Shown: piece by piece, positions 26,306 to 36,407 of the stretch | How the letters are laid out: every line of letters begins with the position of its first letter | Position numbering within the stretch: position 1 is the first letter of the stretch | Origin: Paenibacillus naphthalenovorans | GTDB lineage: Bacteria > Bacillota > Bacilli > Paenibacillales > NBRC-103111 | Direction of reading: 5' to 3' | DNA: 64,000 nt | NCBI RefSeq assembly: GCF_900099895.1 | Contig: NZ_FNDY01000004.1 | Location: forward strand, 206,557-270,556 | Translations under genes and position numbers: made by a program | The notes under the pieces: model-generated | Databases searched by the model: none | Seen by the model: only the letters and a program-made list of their open reading frames with translations | What the model was told of the DNA's origin: nothing

Positions 26306-26486
26306 ATGATTCCAAATCCTCCTCAAAAGCTCGCCCTTTTGGCTATAAATGATCATGCAGAAAGGCGCTTTTCATCATCCGATACAACAGTATACCATAT
26401 TCGTGGTGTCCGCAGGAAATGAGATGGTTTGGCGGCAAAAAGCATATTCCTCCCCGCACATGGAACCATACAGTCTATGGCCTATG

Positions 26487-26533
26487 AAAAAAAGCATCCG
26501 CGTCCTCCGGCGTCGGAGCGATGCAGATGCTTT
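26487..26533 (-). terminator. Terminator of motAB
   Basis: On the minus strand AAAGCATC and GATGCTTT arms enclose a stem-loop built from CTCCGACGCCGGAG, followed by seven T, overlapping the end of motB by design of position (motB stops at 26540). Confidence 0.75.
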
Positions 26534-26539
26534 GTTTAT

Positions 26540-27328
26540 TTACCGGGCGGAAGGAGCTCCGGTCGGAGCCGGGTCCGCATATTTGCGAAGGATGGATACC
26601 TCGACCCGGCGGTTTTTGGCGCGTCCTTCTACCGTATCGTTCGTATCCACAGGCCGGTATTCGCCATGCCCTACGGCACTGAAGCGCCCCGGATCAAGGC
26701 CGGGATTCTCAAGCATAACCTTCATGAAATTAATCGCCCGATCGGAGCTCAGATCCCAGTTGGACCGATACTTCCAGTTATTGATAGGCAGATTATCCGT
26801 ATGCCCGGAAACCACAATCTCATACCCCGGATACTGCTGTAGCATCTTGGAGATGTTGATTCCCAAGTCACGTGCAGTTGTCTTCACTTCAGCGCTGCCT
26901 GAATCGAACAGCGCATTATCGCTGATGGTAATCAAAAGCTGCGAGTGATTCAGCTTCGTATCCAATTGGGTAGAAAGGTTGTTTTCTTTAATATACTGGT
27001 CGAGCTGCCGTTTCAGCTTCTCCATATCTTCTTGCTCTTGTCTTATCTGCTCTTGGTGTTCGGTCTGGCTGCCGGATGTCGGGCTCTGGCTCGGAGAACT
27101 GGGCATCGGGATGGGAGTTATACCGCTATTCTCAAACATTCCCATACCGCCGCTCAAAGCGATTTGAAAAGCCTGGCTCATTTGTTCATATTTCTTGGCA
27201 TCCACACTGCTCATAGAGAACAGCACGATAAAAAGCGCGAGCAGCAAGGTTAAAAGGTCGGCATAAGGGATGAGCCAGGATTCGTCGATATGCTCCTCGT
27301 GCTGATGGTTCTTATGCTTTTTCTTCAC
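26540..27328 (-). CDS. motB: Flagellar motor stator protein MotB
   Basis: A 262-residue stator subunit. The start is taken as GTG at 27328 (VKKKHKNHQ), with a GAAAGGGGCGGAC site; this overlaps the end of motA by 17 bases. One membrane helix holds the proton- or ion-binding Asp (PYADLLTLLLALFIVLFS). A charged Gln/Glu linker follows, then the OmpA-like peptidoglycan-binding domain (SGHTDNLPI, RAINFM, NRRVEV). It anchors the MotA ring to the wall. No other flagellar gene is in the window, as is usual for motAB. Confidence 0.95.
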   Translation of the reverse strand: MKKKHKNHQHEEHIDESWLIPYADLLTLLLALFIVLFSMSSVDAKKYEQMSQAFQIALSGGMGMFENSGITPIPMPSSPSQSPTSGSQTEHQEQIRQEQEDMEKLKRQLDQYIKENNLSTQLDTKLNHSQLLITISDNALFDSGSAEVKTTARDLGINISKMLQQYPGYEIVVSGHTDNLPINNWKYRSNWDLSSDRAINFMKVMLENPGLDPGRFSAVGHGEYRPVDTNDTVEGRAKNRRVEVSILRKYADPAPTGAPSAR

Positions 27329-28112
27329 CGCCGTCCGCCCCTTTCTCCGACAACTTCGCACGTTCTTCAGGCGTCATAAATACGGACAGCTTCTGGCCGA
27401 TGGCGATCGTAGATACACCCGACTGGATCGATAAAAGGCCTTCCACCATCATCAGCCGGATCTCCACTTCGCGTCGGGATAATCTTTTGAGCTTGTTGGC
27501 TATAGGATGCCATAACACATAACCCGTAAAAATACCTAACAGCGTAGCGACGAATGCAGCGGCAATAGCGGCCGACAATTTGGTAATATCGCTCATATCC
27601 GCCAATGCGGCGATCAAACCGATAACCGCACCCAATACGCCTAGTGTTGGAGCATATGTACCTGCTTGAGTAAATATCATTGCACCTACACGGTGCCGCT
27701 CTTCCATGGCCGAGATATCTTCCATGAGCACATCATGCACAAATTCCTGGTCGTTACCGTCAATGATCATCCTCATCCCGTTTCGTAAGAAGGGATCCTG
27801 CATTTCGTCCACTTTAGACTCTAAAGCCAGCAACCCTTCACGGCGTGTGATCGAAGCCAGCTCTTGAAACAACAGCAGCAATTCTTCACGGGATGTCAGC
27901 TGCGGTTTAGTGAATACAAGCTTGATTAATTTCGGGAATTTCTTAAGCTCAGACATCGGAAAGGCTATGAATAACGACGCGGCCGTCCCGATAATAATGA
28001 TCACGAAAGCGGCAGGATTAATCAATGCCCCAACCGGTGCATGCTTCAGCGCCATACCTCCGATAACAGCTACCAGACCAAGAACGATTCCGATTATCGT
28101 TGACTTTTCCAT
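27312..28112 (-). CDS. motA: Flagellar motor stator protein MotA
   Basis: A 266-residue stator subunit with four membrane helices (about 4-24, 32-50, 150-170, 182-202). The large cytoplasmic loop (60-145) carries the charged residues that contact FliG, including REGLLALESK. TLGVLGAVIGLI and AAFVATLLGIFTGYVLWHP are the channel-side helices. It forms a 5:2 complex with MotB. A sigma-D-like promoter lies about 70 bases upstream. Confidence 0.95.
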   Translation of the reverse strand: MEKSTIIGIVLGLVAVIGGMALKHAPVGALINPAAFVIIIIGTAASLFIAFPMSELKKFPKLIKLVFTKPQLTSREELLLLFQELASITRREGLLALESKVDEMQDPFLRNGMRMIIDGNDQEFVHDVLMEDISAMEERHRVGAMIFTQAGTYAPTLGVLGAVIGLIAALADMSDITKLSAAIAAAFVATLLGIFTGYVLWHPIANKLKRLSRREVEIRLMMVEGLLSIQSGVSTIAIGQKLSVFMTPEERAKLSEKGADGGEEKA

Positions 28113-28380
28113 TTGCCCACTCCTTACAATATTGAAATACCGCTTATGATGCTCACTAAGAGGAAAGGACGGGCCATCTCATATCTCGCTATTTTTCGAC
28201 ATTTTTATTGCGCACCGTGCCTTACAATCTAGCATTTTCATCTTTTTCTAGTATAAATTAACTATATTTATTAATCAATAACATTTGTAACGTTGTTGTA
28301 ATGATTTTATAAAACAAGCGTTGTTTTGTGGCAAACGCCCTTTCGCTTCCCAATAGGAAGTCGGAAGGGCGGCGTACACA
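28113..28380. other. Intergenic region upstream of motA
   Basis: This stretch contains the candidate motAB promoter (28181-28207) and an AT-rich segment around 28240-28330. No gene is seen; short open frames have no ribosome site. Confidence 0.6.
28181..28207 (-). promoter_or_regulatory. motA: Candidate sigma-D promoter of motAB
   Basis: On the minus strand TAAA, 15 bases, then CGAGATAT. The sigma-D consensus is TAAA-N14-16-GCCGATAT; the -35 is exact and the last five bases of the -10 (GATAT) match, with three mismatches in the first three. It lies about 70 bases before the motA ATG. Confidence 0.5.
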
Positions 28381-28416
28381 AAAAGCCGCCCGGCGGTATG
28401 CCGCCGGACGGCTTTT
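28381..28416 (-). terminator. Terminator of the metal ABC transporter operon
   Basis: AAAAGCCG-C-CCGGCGG and CCGCCGG-A-CGGCTTTT arms with one mismatch and a 4-base loop; A/T tails on both sides, 18 bp after the last gene of the operon. Confidence 0.9.
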
Positions 28417-28433
28417 CTGCATGCAGTATCGAA

Positions 28434-29318
28434 TTATAAGGCTTCCTCCGACGAAATCCGCTTTTGTTTCAGCTTCGGCCACACGACGCCATGCGTTGGA
28501 GAAAGGAGCAGAACGATCACAAACAGGATGCCCGCTACCGTAATCATGCAGCCGGCAATCGACGCATCCAGCAGTACAGAGCCATAGTACCCGATGACCG
28601 CACTGAGCGACCCCAGCCCCATACTGTAAAAGATCATCCGGCTGAGCCGTTCCGTCAGCAGATAAGCCGTTGCCGCCGGAACCACCAGGAGCCCCACCAC
28701 CAGAATGGCGCCTACGCTCTCGAAGGAAGCCACGGTCGTCACCGATACCAGCCCCATGAGCAGATAATGAAAGAGTGCGACCGGAATCCCCGCCGCAGCC
28801 GCCATGGCCGGATCGAAAGCACAGATTTTGAACTGCTTATAAAAAAGACTGATCAGCACGCAGCTAAGCGTCAATACGCCACCCAGCACCCACACGGCCC
28901 TCGGACCGATATCTACGCCACCCACCGTAAGACGTTCCCAAGGTACGAACATGATCTCGCCGAACAGCACATGATCAAGGTCCAGATGAACCTGCCGGCT
29001 GTACATGCTGACCAGCACGACGCCGACGGCGAACAATGCGGTAAATACGACCCCGATGGCGGCATCGGACTGCACGCCGCTCTGGTGAAACCACTGAATG
29101 AGATAAACGGTGATAAGTCCGAAAACCGCCGCGCCAAGCATCATGATCAGGGATTCCTTGGTTCCGCTAAAAAGGAAGGCAATCACGATGCCCGGCAGTA
29201 CAGAGTGACTGATGGCATCTCCGATCATCGCCATTCGGCGCAGAACCAGAAAGCAGCCGAGAATACTGCAGGAGCATGCTACAAGCACCCCGGTGAGAAT
29301 GATCCAGAAGTCATTCAT
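28434..29318 (-). CDS. Metal ABC transporter permease 2 (MntD/ZnuB-like)
   Basis: A 294-residue permease of the Mn/Zn/Fe type with about eight helices. GCFLVLRRMAMIGDAISHSVLPGI is the conserved segment with the His and Asp of the transport path. VLFGEIMFV and GLVSVTTVASFESVGAILVVGLLV follow. It has a 4-base overlap (ATGA-type) with the first permease, showing translational coupling. Two different permeases, an ATPase and a binding protein form an MntABCD-type operon; manganese is the likely substrate but zinc is not excluded. Confidence 0.9.
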   Translation of the reverse strand: MNDFWIILTGVLVACSCSILGCFLVLRRMAMIGDAISHSVLPGIVIAFLFSGTKESLIMMLGAAVFGLITVYLIQWFHQSGVQSDAAIGVVFTALFAVGVVLVSMYSRQVHLDLDHVLFGEIMFVPWERLTVGGVDIGPRAVWVLGGVLTLSCVLISLFYKQFKICAFDPAMAAAAGIPVALFHYLLMGLVSVTTVASFESVGAILVVGLLVVPAATAYLLTERLSRMIFYSMGLGSLSAVIGYYGSVLLDASIAGCMITVAGILFVIVLLLSPTHGVVWPKLKQKRISSEEAL

Positions 29319-30292
29319 GCCTGCCCCTCCTTATGCTTGGCTTGCTCCGCTCCATGAAATCCGCTCAGCCTTGGTTGATGACTCAAATCGCCGAGCACGC
29401 TCCGCTTCACCGCCAGCCGCTCCAATAATTTGGACAGGATTCCCCGCCGCGGTGCGAACAGTACGGACACGACGAACAGCAGCGTCGCCGCCAACACGCT
29501 GAGCGGGCCGGTCGGCAGGTTGTTAGCCGTACTGCTGACCAACGTTCCGACAAAGCCGCTGACCGCCCCGAAGGCGCCTGAAAGGACAACCATCCAGCCG
29601 AGCTTATCCGTCCAGTACCGCGCGGATACCGCAGGGGTGATCAGCAGTGCGGACATCAGCACGACACCGACAGCCTGGATGCCAATGACGACGGCTACGA
29701 CAATCAGGAACATCATAAACTGGTCGAGAAAGGCAACCGGCAATCCGATCCCTTTGGCAAAACCTTGGTCGAAGCTAAGCAGCTTGAATTCTTTGAACAA
29801 TAACATACAGATGAAAACCAACGCCAGCGCCACAAGCCCCATTGTGATGACATCAGACAAAACCATAGAGGCCGCTTTACCGAACATAAAAGTATCCAGC
29901 CCGCTTTGATTGCCGTTGCCGCTCTGCTGAATCTTGGTCAACAGCACGACGCCGAGACCGAAAAACACGGAAAGTACGATACCCAGCGCCGAATCCTGCT
30001 TGATTCGTGTATTACGGGTAACAAAGCCGATGCCGAATGTGGCGATAATCCCTGCCGCCACCGCACCGATCAGGAAGAAGAACATCGATTTGGAGCCGGT
30101 CAGCATAAAGGCGATACATACGCCGGGAAGCGCCGCATGCGCGAGAGCGTCACCCATAAGACTCTGCTTCCGAAGATAGGCAAAGCTTCCCAGGACGCCG
30201 CTGCTCAAGCCAAGCAGTATGCTTCCCAGCAATATCCATTGCATATTCGGATCACGAAAAAGCTCCAGCACATGTGTCCACATTCCGTTCAC
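29315..30292 (-). CDS. Metal ABC transporter permease 1 (MntC-like)
   Basis: A 325-residue permease paralogous to the next gene, with eight or nine helices. [22 protein letters not shown] is the family segment. [20 protein letters not shown] near 220-240 is the late conserved part. A polar C-terminal tail of about 40 residues (after [12 protein letters not shown]) is longer than in the partner. It overlaps the ATPase gene by 4 bases and the second permease by 4 bases. Confidence 0.9.
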   Translation of the reverse strand: MNGMWTHVLELFRDPNMQWILLGSILLGLSSGVLGSFAYLRKQSLMGDALAHAALPGVCIAFMLTGSKSMFFFLIGAVAAGIIATFGIGFVTRNTRIKQDSALGIVLSVFFGLGVVLLTKIQQSGNGNQSGLDTFMFGKAASMVLSDVITMGLVALALVFICMLLFKEFKLLSFDQGFAKGIGLPVAFLDQFMMFLIVVAVVIGIQAVGVVLMSALLITPAVSARYWTDKLGWMVVLSGAFGAVSGFVGTLVSSTANNLPTGPLSVLAATLLFVVSVLFAPRRGILSKLLERLAVKRSVLGDLSHQPRLSGFHGAEQAKHKEGQA

Positions 30293-31056
30293 CTCGCACT
30301 CACAAAGATGGCATCGTCGCTTCGGTTCAGCAGGGTCAGTCTGCCTCCGTACGTCCGCTGCAGGTTTTCTTTTGTAAATAGCTCGTCGGCAGGGCCGATT
30401 CCCATCAGCTTGACGTTCAACAGAATGACCCAGTCAAAATATTCTTTGACCGTCGATAAATCATGATGCACGACAAGCACCGTTTTCCCCTGCTTCTTCA
30501 GTTCGTTGAGCAGGGTAATGATCGCTTTCTCCGTCGCTGCATCCACACCGACGAACGGTTCATCCATAAAATACAGCCGTGCGTCCTGAGCCAATGCCCT
30601 GGCAAGAAAAATGCGCTGCTGCTGTCCTCCGGACAGCTGGCTGATTTGCCGGCCGGCAAAATCGGCCATACCTACCTTCTCCAGGCACTCCAAAGCAATT
30701 TGCCTTTCTTTCGACCCGGGCCGTTTAAACCAGCCCAGGTGCCCGTAGCGCCCCATCATCACGACATCCAGCGCACTGGTCGGAAAGTCCCAATCCACCG
30801 ACTCCCTCTGCGGCACATATCCGACAAGTTTTCTCTGCTCCCGATACGGTTTTCCATATATGGAAACGTCCCCTGTCAAACGGGGGATGAGCCCAAGAGC
30901 CGCTTTGATGAGCGTCGATTTGCCGGCGCCGTTAGGTCCGACAATACCGATCAGCTTGCCTTCAGGAATGTCGAAGGTAATGTTCTGCAGCACAGGTTTT
31001 TTCTGATAGGCGACCGTCAACCCTTTGATGGATAAAGGCCGATGCTGCTCTTGCAT
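30289..31056 (-). CDS. Metal ABC transporter ATP-binding protein (MntB-like)
   Basis: A 255-residue ATPase counted from ATG 31056 (MQEQHRP), 9 bases after GGGAG. Walker A is GPNGAGKST, the signature [15 protein letters not shown], Walker B LYFMDEPF, and the H loop VVHHDL. It energises the two permeases encoded downstream. The gene is separated by 40 bases from the binding-protein gene. Confidence 0.93.
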   Translation of the reverse strand: MQEQHRPLSIKGLTVAYQKKPVLQNITFDIPEGKLIGIVGPNGAGKSTLIKAALGLIPRLTGDVSIYGKPYREQRKLVGYVPQRESVDWDFPTSALDVVMMGRYGHLGWFKRPGSKERQIALECLEKVGMADFAGRQISQLSGGQQQRIFLARALAQDARLYFMDEPFVGVDAATEKAIITLLNELKKQGKTVLVVHHDLSTVKEYFDWVILLNVKLMGIGPADELFTKENLQRTYGGRLTLLNRSDDAIFVSAR

Positions 31057-31096
31057 ACCGCTCACTCCCTTGTATAAATCTTCCATCGAAAATGTT

Positions 31097-32059
31097 TTAT
31101 TTTAACGCTTTTACGATCGTATCTACATTATGTCGCACCATCCCGAGGTATGTTCCTTCCGGGGTGCCTTCTTCGCCCATGGCGTCAGAGAACAATTCAC
31201 CTCCGATCCGGATGTCGTGTCCCTGTCTCTTGGCTCCTTCGATAACCGCCTCAATCGATTTCTTGGGCACACTGGATTCCACAAAAATGGCTTTGATCTT
31301 ATTGGCGACAAGATAATCCCTCAGCTCGCTGACATCCTTGGAGCCATATTCCGATGCCGTATTCATTCCCTGCAGCCCTCTAACCTGAATGCCATAGGCT
31401 TTGCCGAAATATCCGAAGGCGTCGTGAGCCGTCACCAGCACACGCTGCTGCTCGGGAATGGTCGCTATCTGCGTCTTTACGTATTGATCCAACTCTTCCA
31501 GCTGTCTGATGTAAGCCTCCGCATTATTCTTGTAACTGTCGGCATGCGCGGCATCCAGCTTCACAAGCTCATCGCGGATCGTCTCCGTTGCACTGATCCA
31601 ATGCCTGACGTTAAACCATACATGCGGATCGTGCTCCATTCCCTGATCATCGGAAGCAAGCAATTCGGATTCCGCAATGTTTTTCGTAACCGGGACCGTC
31701 GGCTTGGATTTGGCCATTTGTTCAAAAATATCAATCATTTTCCCTTCCAGATGCAATCCGTTATAAAAAATAAGTTCAGCCTGCTCCAATTTCCGGAGGT
31801 CGCCTTGGGAAGCTTTGTATAAGTGCGGGTCTACACCGGGCTGCATCAGGGCCTGCGCTTCTACGTGCTCTCCGCCTACCTGCTTCACCAGATCATGAAT
31901 CATGCCGGTTGTAGAGACCACCTGAATTTTTCCGCCCTCCGCAGCATTGCCCCCAGTTTCCTTCGGGGCTCCGCAAGCGGCCAAGGCTATAGCCAAGCCC
32001 AAGAAAAGCAATGTCATAATGAATCTTTTGAATGATGACATCGATATTTTCATTTTCAT
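31097..32059 (-). CDS. Metal-binding lipoprotein of ABC transporter (MntA/TroA-like)
   Basis: A 320-residue substrate-binding lipoprotein counted from ATG 32059, behind GGAGAGAG. The lipobox is LAAC. Metal ligands are visible: His in [10 protein letters not shown], His in DPHVWFN, Glu in FVESSV and Asp near the C-terminus (FSDAMG), the 2-His, Glu, Asp set typical of Mn-binding members. There is no His-rich loop as in many Zn-binding proteins, so manganese is favoured. First gene of the operon, with a strong promoter at 32179-32208. Confidence 0.9.
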   Translation of the reverse strand: MKMKISMSSFKRFIMTLLFLGLAIALAACGAPKETGGNAAEGGKIQVVSTTGMIHDLVKQVGGEHVEAQALMQPGVDPHLYKASQGDLRKLEQAELIFYNGLHLEGKMIDIFEQMAKSKPTVPVTKNIAESELLASDDQGMEHDPHVWFNVRHWISATETIRDELVKLDAAHADSYKNNAEAYIRQLEELDQYVKTQIATIPEQQRVLVTAHDAFGYFGKAYGIQVRGLQGMNTASEYGSKDVSELRDYLVANKIKAIFVESSVPKKSIEAVIEGAKRQGHDIRIGGELFSDAMGEEGTPEGTYLGMVRHNVDTIVKALK

Positions 32060-32178
32060 TATGCTCTCTCCAATCTTTCTTATCCTATTTCGCATTTATC
32101 CATTATAGCGCCTAATTGTTGCCTTGGTTCTTAAATGTTGGGTGGGACAATGTTTTTTGCCTATCATACTATATTTTT

Positions 32179-32208
32179 ATTATACACAAATAAGTTTTCC
32201 TTGTGCAA
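32179..32208 (-). promoter_or_regulatory. Predicted promoter of the mntABCD-type operon
   Basis: On the minus strand TTGCAC, 18 bp, TATAAT. The start would be near 32172, about 110 bases before the first gene. I looked for MntR and Zur type palindromes around it and saw no convincing one. Confidence 0.7.
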
Positions 32209-32217
32209 CATTTTCTC

Positions 32218-32246
32218 AAAAAAGAAATCTCCCATAAAAGGGAGAT
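32218..32246 (-). terminator. Terminator of the penicillin-binding protein gene
   Basis: ATCTCCC and GGGAGAT arms, 6-base loop, then TTCTTTTTT on the minus strand, 13 bp after the stop codon at 32259. Confidence 0.88.
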
Positions 32247-32258
32247 GCCGAAATGGTT

Positions 32259-34343
32259 TTATTGCTGCGCATTTGCAGTCCCTGTAGGTCCCTTAGGCAC
32301 GCCGTCAAGACCATATTTTTGATCGTAAGCGTCGAATATTTTGCGCGCAATCGGTGCGGCGCCGTAAGCACCATAACCGCCTTCGGGCACGACAACGGCG
32401 ACCGCAAGCTTCGGTTTATCCAAGGGAGCGAAAGCAATAAATACGGCGTTATCGACTTCCTTGCCCCCGACGACCTGTGTGGACGTACCGGTTTTTCTTG
32501 CAAACTTGTAAGGGAAATCCGAAAAGCCTTGTACGCCGACGTTCTCCATCCCTTTGATTACCGCATCCCAATACGCCTTGGGGAATTCGCTTTGATCCAG
32601 CACGACCTTTTCATTGAATTCTTTTACCAGCTGCCCTTCGTAGGTTTCAATCCGGTCTACAAGCAGCGGCTGCAGCCGCTGTCCGCGCGTAGCCAGCGTC
32701 GTTGCATACTGTGCCAGCTGAAGCGTCGTGTATTTTTCATTTTGGCCCCAGGAGGCAAAAACCATACGCTGCTGCGGGCTTTCTCTTGTGTTTGTTTTAT
32801 ACTCGCTTAAGCCCTCGTATTCCTTGGGCAATCCGCTTCCCGTCAATACCCCAAGACCGAACTTAGCCAGATATTGGTCCCAGATTTCGATCGCTTTGTT
32901 ACCGTTTCTCATATACAAAGCGTTGCCGATCATCGCAGACATGAACGTGTTGGACGAATATTGAATGGCTTGCGTAGCGTTGATCAGTCCCCAGGCTTTA
33001 CCGTCGGAGTTACGCAGTCTTGCGCTGTTGTCTCTCCCGTAGGTGAATACACCGGTATCGGGGTACTTGGTGCTTGTCGTGAATAGCCCTTCGTTTAACC
33101 CGATCAGAACCGATAGCGGTTTAATAACCGATCCCATATAAACGATGGAGGTTGGATGCTTATCCCGCTCTTCCTTGGTCGGATAATCCGGATAGGCCGT
33201 TGTAATCGTTCCGTTATTCACGTACGGTTGTATCCGGTCATACTCGCTTTGCGGAATGCCTCCTGCCCATACGCTCGGATCATAATCGGGCATGCTGGCC
33301 ATGGCGACGACTTTTCCCGTTTCAACCTCCATGGCGACGGCATATCCGGCAACCGCATTTCTCCCTTTGGCGATATAAGGGTTAGCGCGGGCTTCCGGAC
33401 TCTTCAAATATTTGATATGGTCCATAATCGCCTGCTCTGTCGTCAGCTGAACGCTGCGGTCGATAGACAGGAAAAGATTGTTGCCCTTGACAGGCTTGGT
33501 GATCTCTACGGGTCCGATAATTTTGTGCTGGGCGTTAACCGGATAAGATTTCATCCCGTTCTGTCCCCGCAGCTGCTCCTGATACATGAGTTCAATGCCG
33601 TCATAACCGACGTATTCCGTATCCATGTATCCTTCCGTCTTCGTTTTGTCCTTATAGAAGCTTAATCCGTATTTCGCTTCCCTTGCTCTGGAGAAGGGAC
33701 GCATATAACCAACCAGCTGCACGGCAATGGTCTCCTGGTCGTAAAGCCGGATGCTTTCCTCCATGATTTCGATCCACTTCAGCTCATCCCGGTGCTCGAG
33801 AATGTAGGCCATTTCGTCCGGCGTCAGTCCGGATTTGATGCGCCGCGGAACCGAAAAGTAGCTTGGAGCCGTCACTTTGTTCTTGTTCAGGTCATACCCC
33901 ACATCCATCTCAATGATGATATTTTCCGCTGTCATCTTCGGTGCGTCGGGGCTCCCGAATTTGGCGAAAATATCGGCCAGCTTATGGGCAAGTGCAATGA
34001 CTTCGTCCTGCGGCTGGTCCTGCTCAATGCGAAAATAGAGCGATTGCGTAGAAGTGGTGTAAGCGATCGGCGCTCCCATCCGGTCATAGATATTGCCGCG
34101 GATTGGCGGGATCGGCGTATTCGCTTTGTTGATCTTCGCTTTTTCCGCCTGCAGCTCCTTGCCTTCAACGAATTGAAGCATCGCCAGCCTGACGATCAGT
34201 ACGGAAAACAGGAAAAAAGTAAAGAAAAAGAACAGATTGATGCGAAATGTAAAATTGCGGCGTTTGCTGATTTCCTGTTTTTGCGGGTCATCCATCCCGA
34301 TGGGCTTTTTCATTTCCTTTGGTGCTCCTTTGCTTTGCTCCAT
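32259..34343 (-). CDS. Class B penicillin-binding protein (PBP2-type transpeptidase)
   Basis: A 694-residue protein counted from ATG 34343 (MEQSKG); ATG 34313 (MKKPIG), with AAAGGAG, is an alternative. One membrane helix (about 35-55) follows a basic N-terminus, then a PBP dimerisation domain (IRGNIYDRMGAPIAY) and the transpeptidase domain. The active site shows Ser and Lys in MGSVIKP, SSN in YSSNTF, and KTGT near the C-terminus. It crosslinks peptidoglycan during elongation (PbpA/PBP2-like) or in spore wall synthesis. The upstream HAD gene ends 37 bases before. Confidence 0.9.
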   Translation of the reverse strand: MEQSKGAPKEMKKPIGMDDPQKQEISKRRNFTFRINLFFFFTFFLFSVLIVRLAMLQFVEGKELQAEKAKINKANTPIPPIRGNIYDRMGAPIAYTTSTQSLYFRIEQDQPQDEVIALAHKLADIFAKFGSPDAPKMTAENIIIEMDVGYDLNKNKVTAPSYFSVPRRIKSGLTPDEMAYILEHRDELKWIEIMEESIRLYDQETIAVQLVGYMRPFSRAREAKYGLSFYKDKTKTEGYMDTEYVGYDGIELMYQEQLRGQNGMKSYPVNAQHKIIGPVEITKPVKGNNLFLSIDRSVQLTTEQAIMDHIKYLKSPEARANPYIAKGRNAVAGYAVAMEVETGKVVAMASMPDYDPSVWAGGIPQSEYDRIQPYVNNGTITTAYPDYPTKEERDKHPTSIVYMGSVIKPLSVLIGLNEGLFTTSTKYPDTGVFTYGRDNSARLRNSDGKAWGLINATQAIQYSSNTFMSAMIGNALYMRNGNKAIEIWDQYLAKFGLGVLTGSGLPKEYEGLSEYKTNTRESPQQRMVFASWGQNEKYTTLQLAQYATTLATRGQRLQPLLVDRIETYEGQLVKEFNEKVVLDQSEFPKAYWDAVIKGMENVGVQGFSDFPYKFARKTGTSTQVVGGKEVDNAVFIAFAPLDKPKLAVAVVVPEGGYGAYGAAPIARKIFDAYDQKYGLDGVPKGPTGTANAQQ

Positions 34344-34380
34344 TGCTTCTTTGCTGTATAGTGCTTTGCAGCTTGCGAAC

Positions 34381-35094
34381 CTAAAGCAGCTCGCGGAGAG
34401 AATATATTCCGTCACCGGTATGATAGTCGTATCGCTTAATTTTGACGGCATCGATGCCTGCCTGCGCAGGGGCCCAAATATCATTCAAATCATGATCGCC
34501 TACATAAAGAACGTCCTCTGCAGCGAGGCCCGAACGTTCCAGAGAAAGGCGGAATATCGCCGGGTCCGGCTTCTCCAGGCCGACCTCCGTAGACACGATG
34601 ACCGGATCGAAATAGTGCAATATGCCTTTATGCTCCAAAATGGAACGCAGTGTCGGGGCGAAATTCGATATAATGCCGAGCCGCAGGCCCCGATTCTTCA
34701 AAGCCGCCATACATTCCTTCACATCTTCGAACAACGCGTAGTGCTCAGGCGAAGTGAACAGGTCATAAAGCTCGTGGCAGCAAGCATGGATCTGCTCTTC
34801 CGTCCAGCGCTCTTCTTCTACGCCCAAATGCTGCAATATGTAACGGTACAGCTTCATCCAGAAAGCACGATCGGACTCAGGCGTACAAACCTCGAACGGA
34901 TCTATCTGTTTTCCGTAATAAAACAGACGAAATGCCTCGGTAAAAAGTTCACCGATTCGTTCTTCCCCGCGATGAAACGAACGGCTTGCCAAAAACTGCT
35001 GCATAATCACTCTGGCAGCCGGGATCGTCAATAATGTATCGCCCACATCGAAAAAAACGGCCTTATACTGATCCAATGTTTTGTGCGGCAGCAT
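34381..35094 (-). CDS. HAD-superfamily IA hydrolase
   Basis: A 237-residue HAD phosphatase with a helical cap. Motif I is FFDVGDTLL, motif II GIISNF, the Lys motif is VGLEKPDPAIF and the metal motif VGDHDLND. It resembles the YqeG/YsaA-like or 2-haloacid dehalogenase-like group; the substrate is unknown. It lies directly upstream of the penicillin-binding protein gene on the same strand and may be co-transcribed, but its function need not be linked. Confidence 0.9.
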   Translation of the reverse strand: MLPHKTLDQYKAVFFDVGDTLLTIPAARVIMQQFLASRSFHRGEERIGELFTEAFRLFYYGKQIDPFEVCTPESDRAFWMKLYRYILQHLGVEEERWTEEQIHACCHELYDLFTSPEHYALFEDVKECMAALKNRGLRLGIISNFAPTLRSILEHKGILHYFDPVIVSTEVGLEKPDPAIFRLSLERSGLAAEDVLYVGDHDLNDIWAPAQAGIDAVKIKRYDYHTGDGIYSLRELL

Positions 35095-35155
35095 TTTGAC
35101 GCCCTCCTGTTTAGTTTGAGCCTTCCGTTACAAGTGTACCACAAACTTCTCTTAT

Positions 35156-35201
35156 GAAAAAAGCCGAAGAAATCGTCCGATCGGCGATCCTCCGGCTTGA
35201 T
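35156..35201 (-). terminator. Terminator of the transglutaminase gene
   Basis: On the minus strand AAGCCG and CGGCTT arms enclose an imperfect inner stem (GATCGCCGATCGGACGAT) and are followed by six T, just after the stop at 35210. Confidence 0.65.
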
Positions 35202-35209
35202 ATGGATAC

Positions 35210-36373
35210 TTAACTATCCTTGATATGCGTTTCGTGAAAATTCGGAGGGTTGAACCAATTTCCTCCGCTGGCCACCCACGTAGAGTCGAGCGGCACCCAT
35301 TCCTTCTTCTCCGACAAGAATACCTCGTTCCAGGCGTGCGGCCCATAGCCGCCGCGGCCGTCATAGCCGAGTCCCGTAACCACCTTCACGTCGAGCCCCA
35401 CGGACCTGGCCATAACGGCGTACAGTCTGGAGAAATCGATGCAGACCCCTCTTCTGGTGCTAAACGTATCTGCGGGCGTCTGCTCCTTCCATATCCGCCG
35501 CTCCTCATACAAACGTACCTTATCCCAGTCATATTTGATACGCGTTCCTACCCAACGGTACAAAAGTTTGGCCTTTTCTTCATCCGTCTTGGCATTTGCC
35601 GTTACATGCCTGGCAGCCTCCGCAATGTCATTCGGAACGGCCGCATCCACCAACTCATATTTTCGCTGCAGGATGTTGGTGAATTCCTCCTCAACCGCCC
35701 GTGTAAATACGGGAAGCCGGCTGGAGAAGAAATCGCCTGTAACCGGCTGAATCACTTCCTTGGCGCCCTTCTGATATAATAACGAATCTTGAATATACCC
35801 GGAAATCGGAGTTTGCGGAAACAGTGTCGTAACGATAAAGAATGCGGCAATCATCAGAAGACTGCGCCCCAACCCGGTTACTGCTCCGATGATGCTGCCG
35901 ATCAAACTGCTGAACAGCGTGGGAGCGGTGCGCGCATCTCCTTCGGGGCCCAACCGCCGCCGCTCCGACATCCACAGGTTTGCCAGCGGGTCGATGATCA
36001 GGCAGACCAGCTGTTTGGCGATGCCGTAGCCTAATACGAACAGCACGCTAAACCTGAGCAAGGAAAAGTCTCTTACTCCGGTAATCACGGTGTAATAAAT
36101 CTGCTCCCAAAATCCCAGCTCCCGTTGAGGAATCTGCAGCCCGAGCCCGACAAGCCAAGCCTGAAACCGGGGCGACAGCCAAGAGGCCAATTGCCAAGCC
36201 GCATACAGGCTTATCAGGATAACGACCCCTTCAGTCACCATCACCGCCAAATGTCTGGCGGACGAGGAAGCGCCGCGGTAAAGCCCCTGAATGACCGAAA
36301 CGATAAAAGTGGCCGCAATGAGTACTGTGATCAGATTAATTGCCGTAAGCTGTTCCAGACCGTTCAAACGCAC
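35210..36373 (-). CDS. Membrane protein with CvpA-like N-terminus and transglutaminase domain
   Basis: A 387-residue protein. The N-terminal 195 residues hold four or five membrane helices with Gly-rich stretches (SSLIGSIIGAVTGLGRSLLM) like CvpA-family proteins. The C-terminal region (about 255-375) is a transglutaminase-like fold with the full Cys-His-Asp set: RRGVCIDFS, GPHAWNEV and PLDSTW. Domains of this type are proteases or crosslinkers. The catalytic part may face outward because it follows the membrane part. It lies 34 bases downstream of a small membrane protein gene, probably one operon. Confidence 0.82.
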   Translation of the reverse strand: MRLNGLEQLTAINLITVLIAATFIVSVIQGLYRGASSSARHLAVMVTEGVVILISLYAAWQLASWLSPRFQAWLVGLGLQIPQRELGFWEQIYYTVITGVRDFSLLRFSVLFVLGYGIAKQLVCLIIDPLANLWMSERRRLGPEGDARTAPTLFSSLIGSIIGAVTGLGRSLLMIAAFFIVTTLFPQTPISGYIQDSLLYQKGAKEVIQPVTGDFFSSRLPVFTRAVEEEFTNILQRKYELVDAAVPNDIAEAARHVTANAKTDEEKAKLLYRWVGTRIKYDWDKVRLYEERRIWKEQTPADTFSTRRGVCIDFSRLYAVMARSVGLDVKVVTGLGYDGRGGYGPHAWNEVFLSEKKEWVPLDSTWVASGGNWFNPPNFHETHIKDS

Positions 36374-36407
36374 TCCCTCCTTCCGACCTGAGGCTTAAAC
36401 TCCGGTA

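Noticed and set aside
32060..32215. MntR or Zur operator before the metal transporter operon
   Set aside because: TTGCCT and TTTGCC words occur, but no palindrome close enough to the consensus was found.
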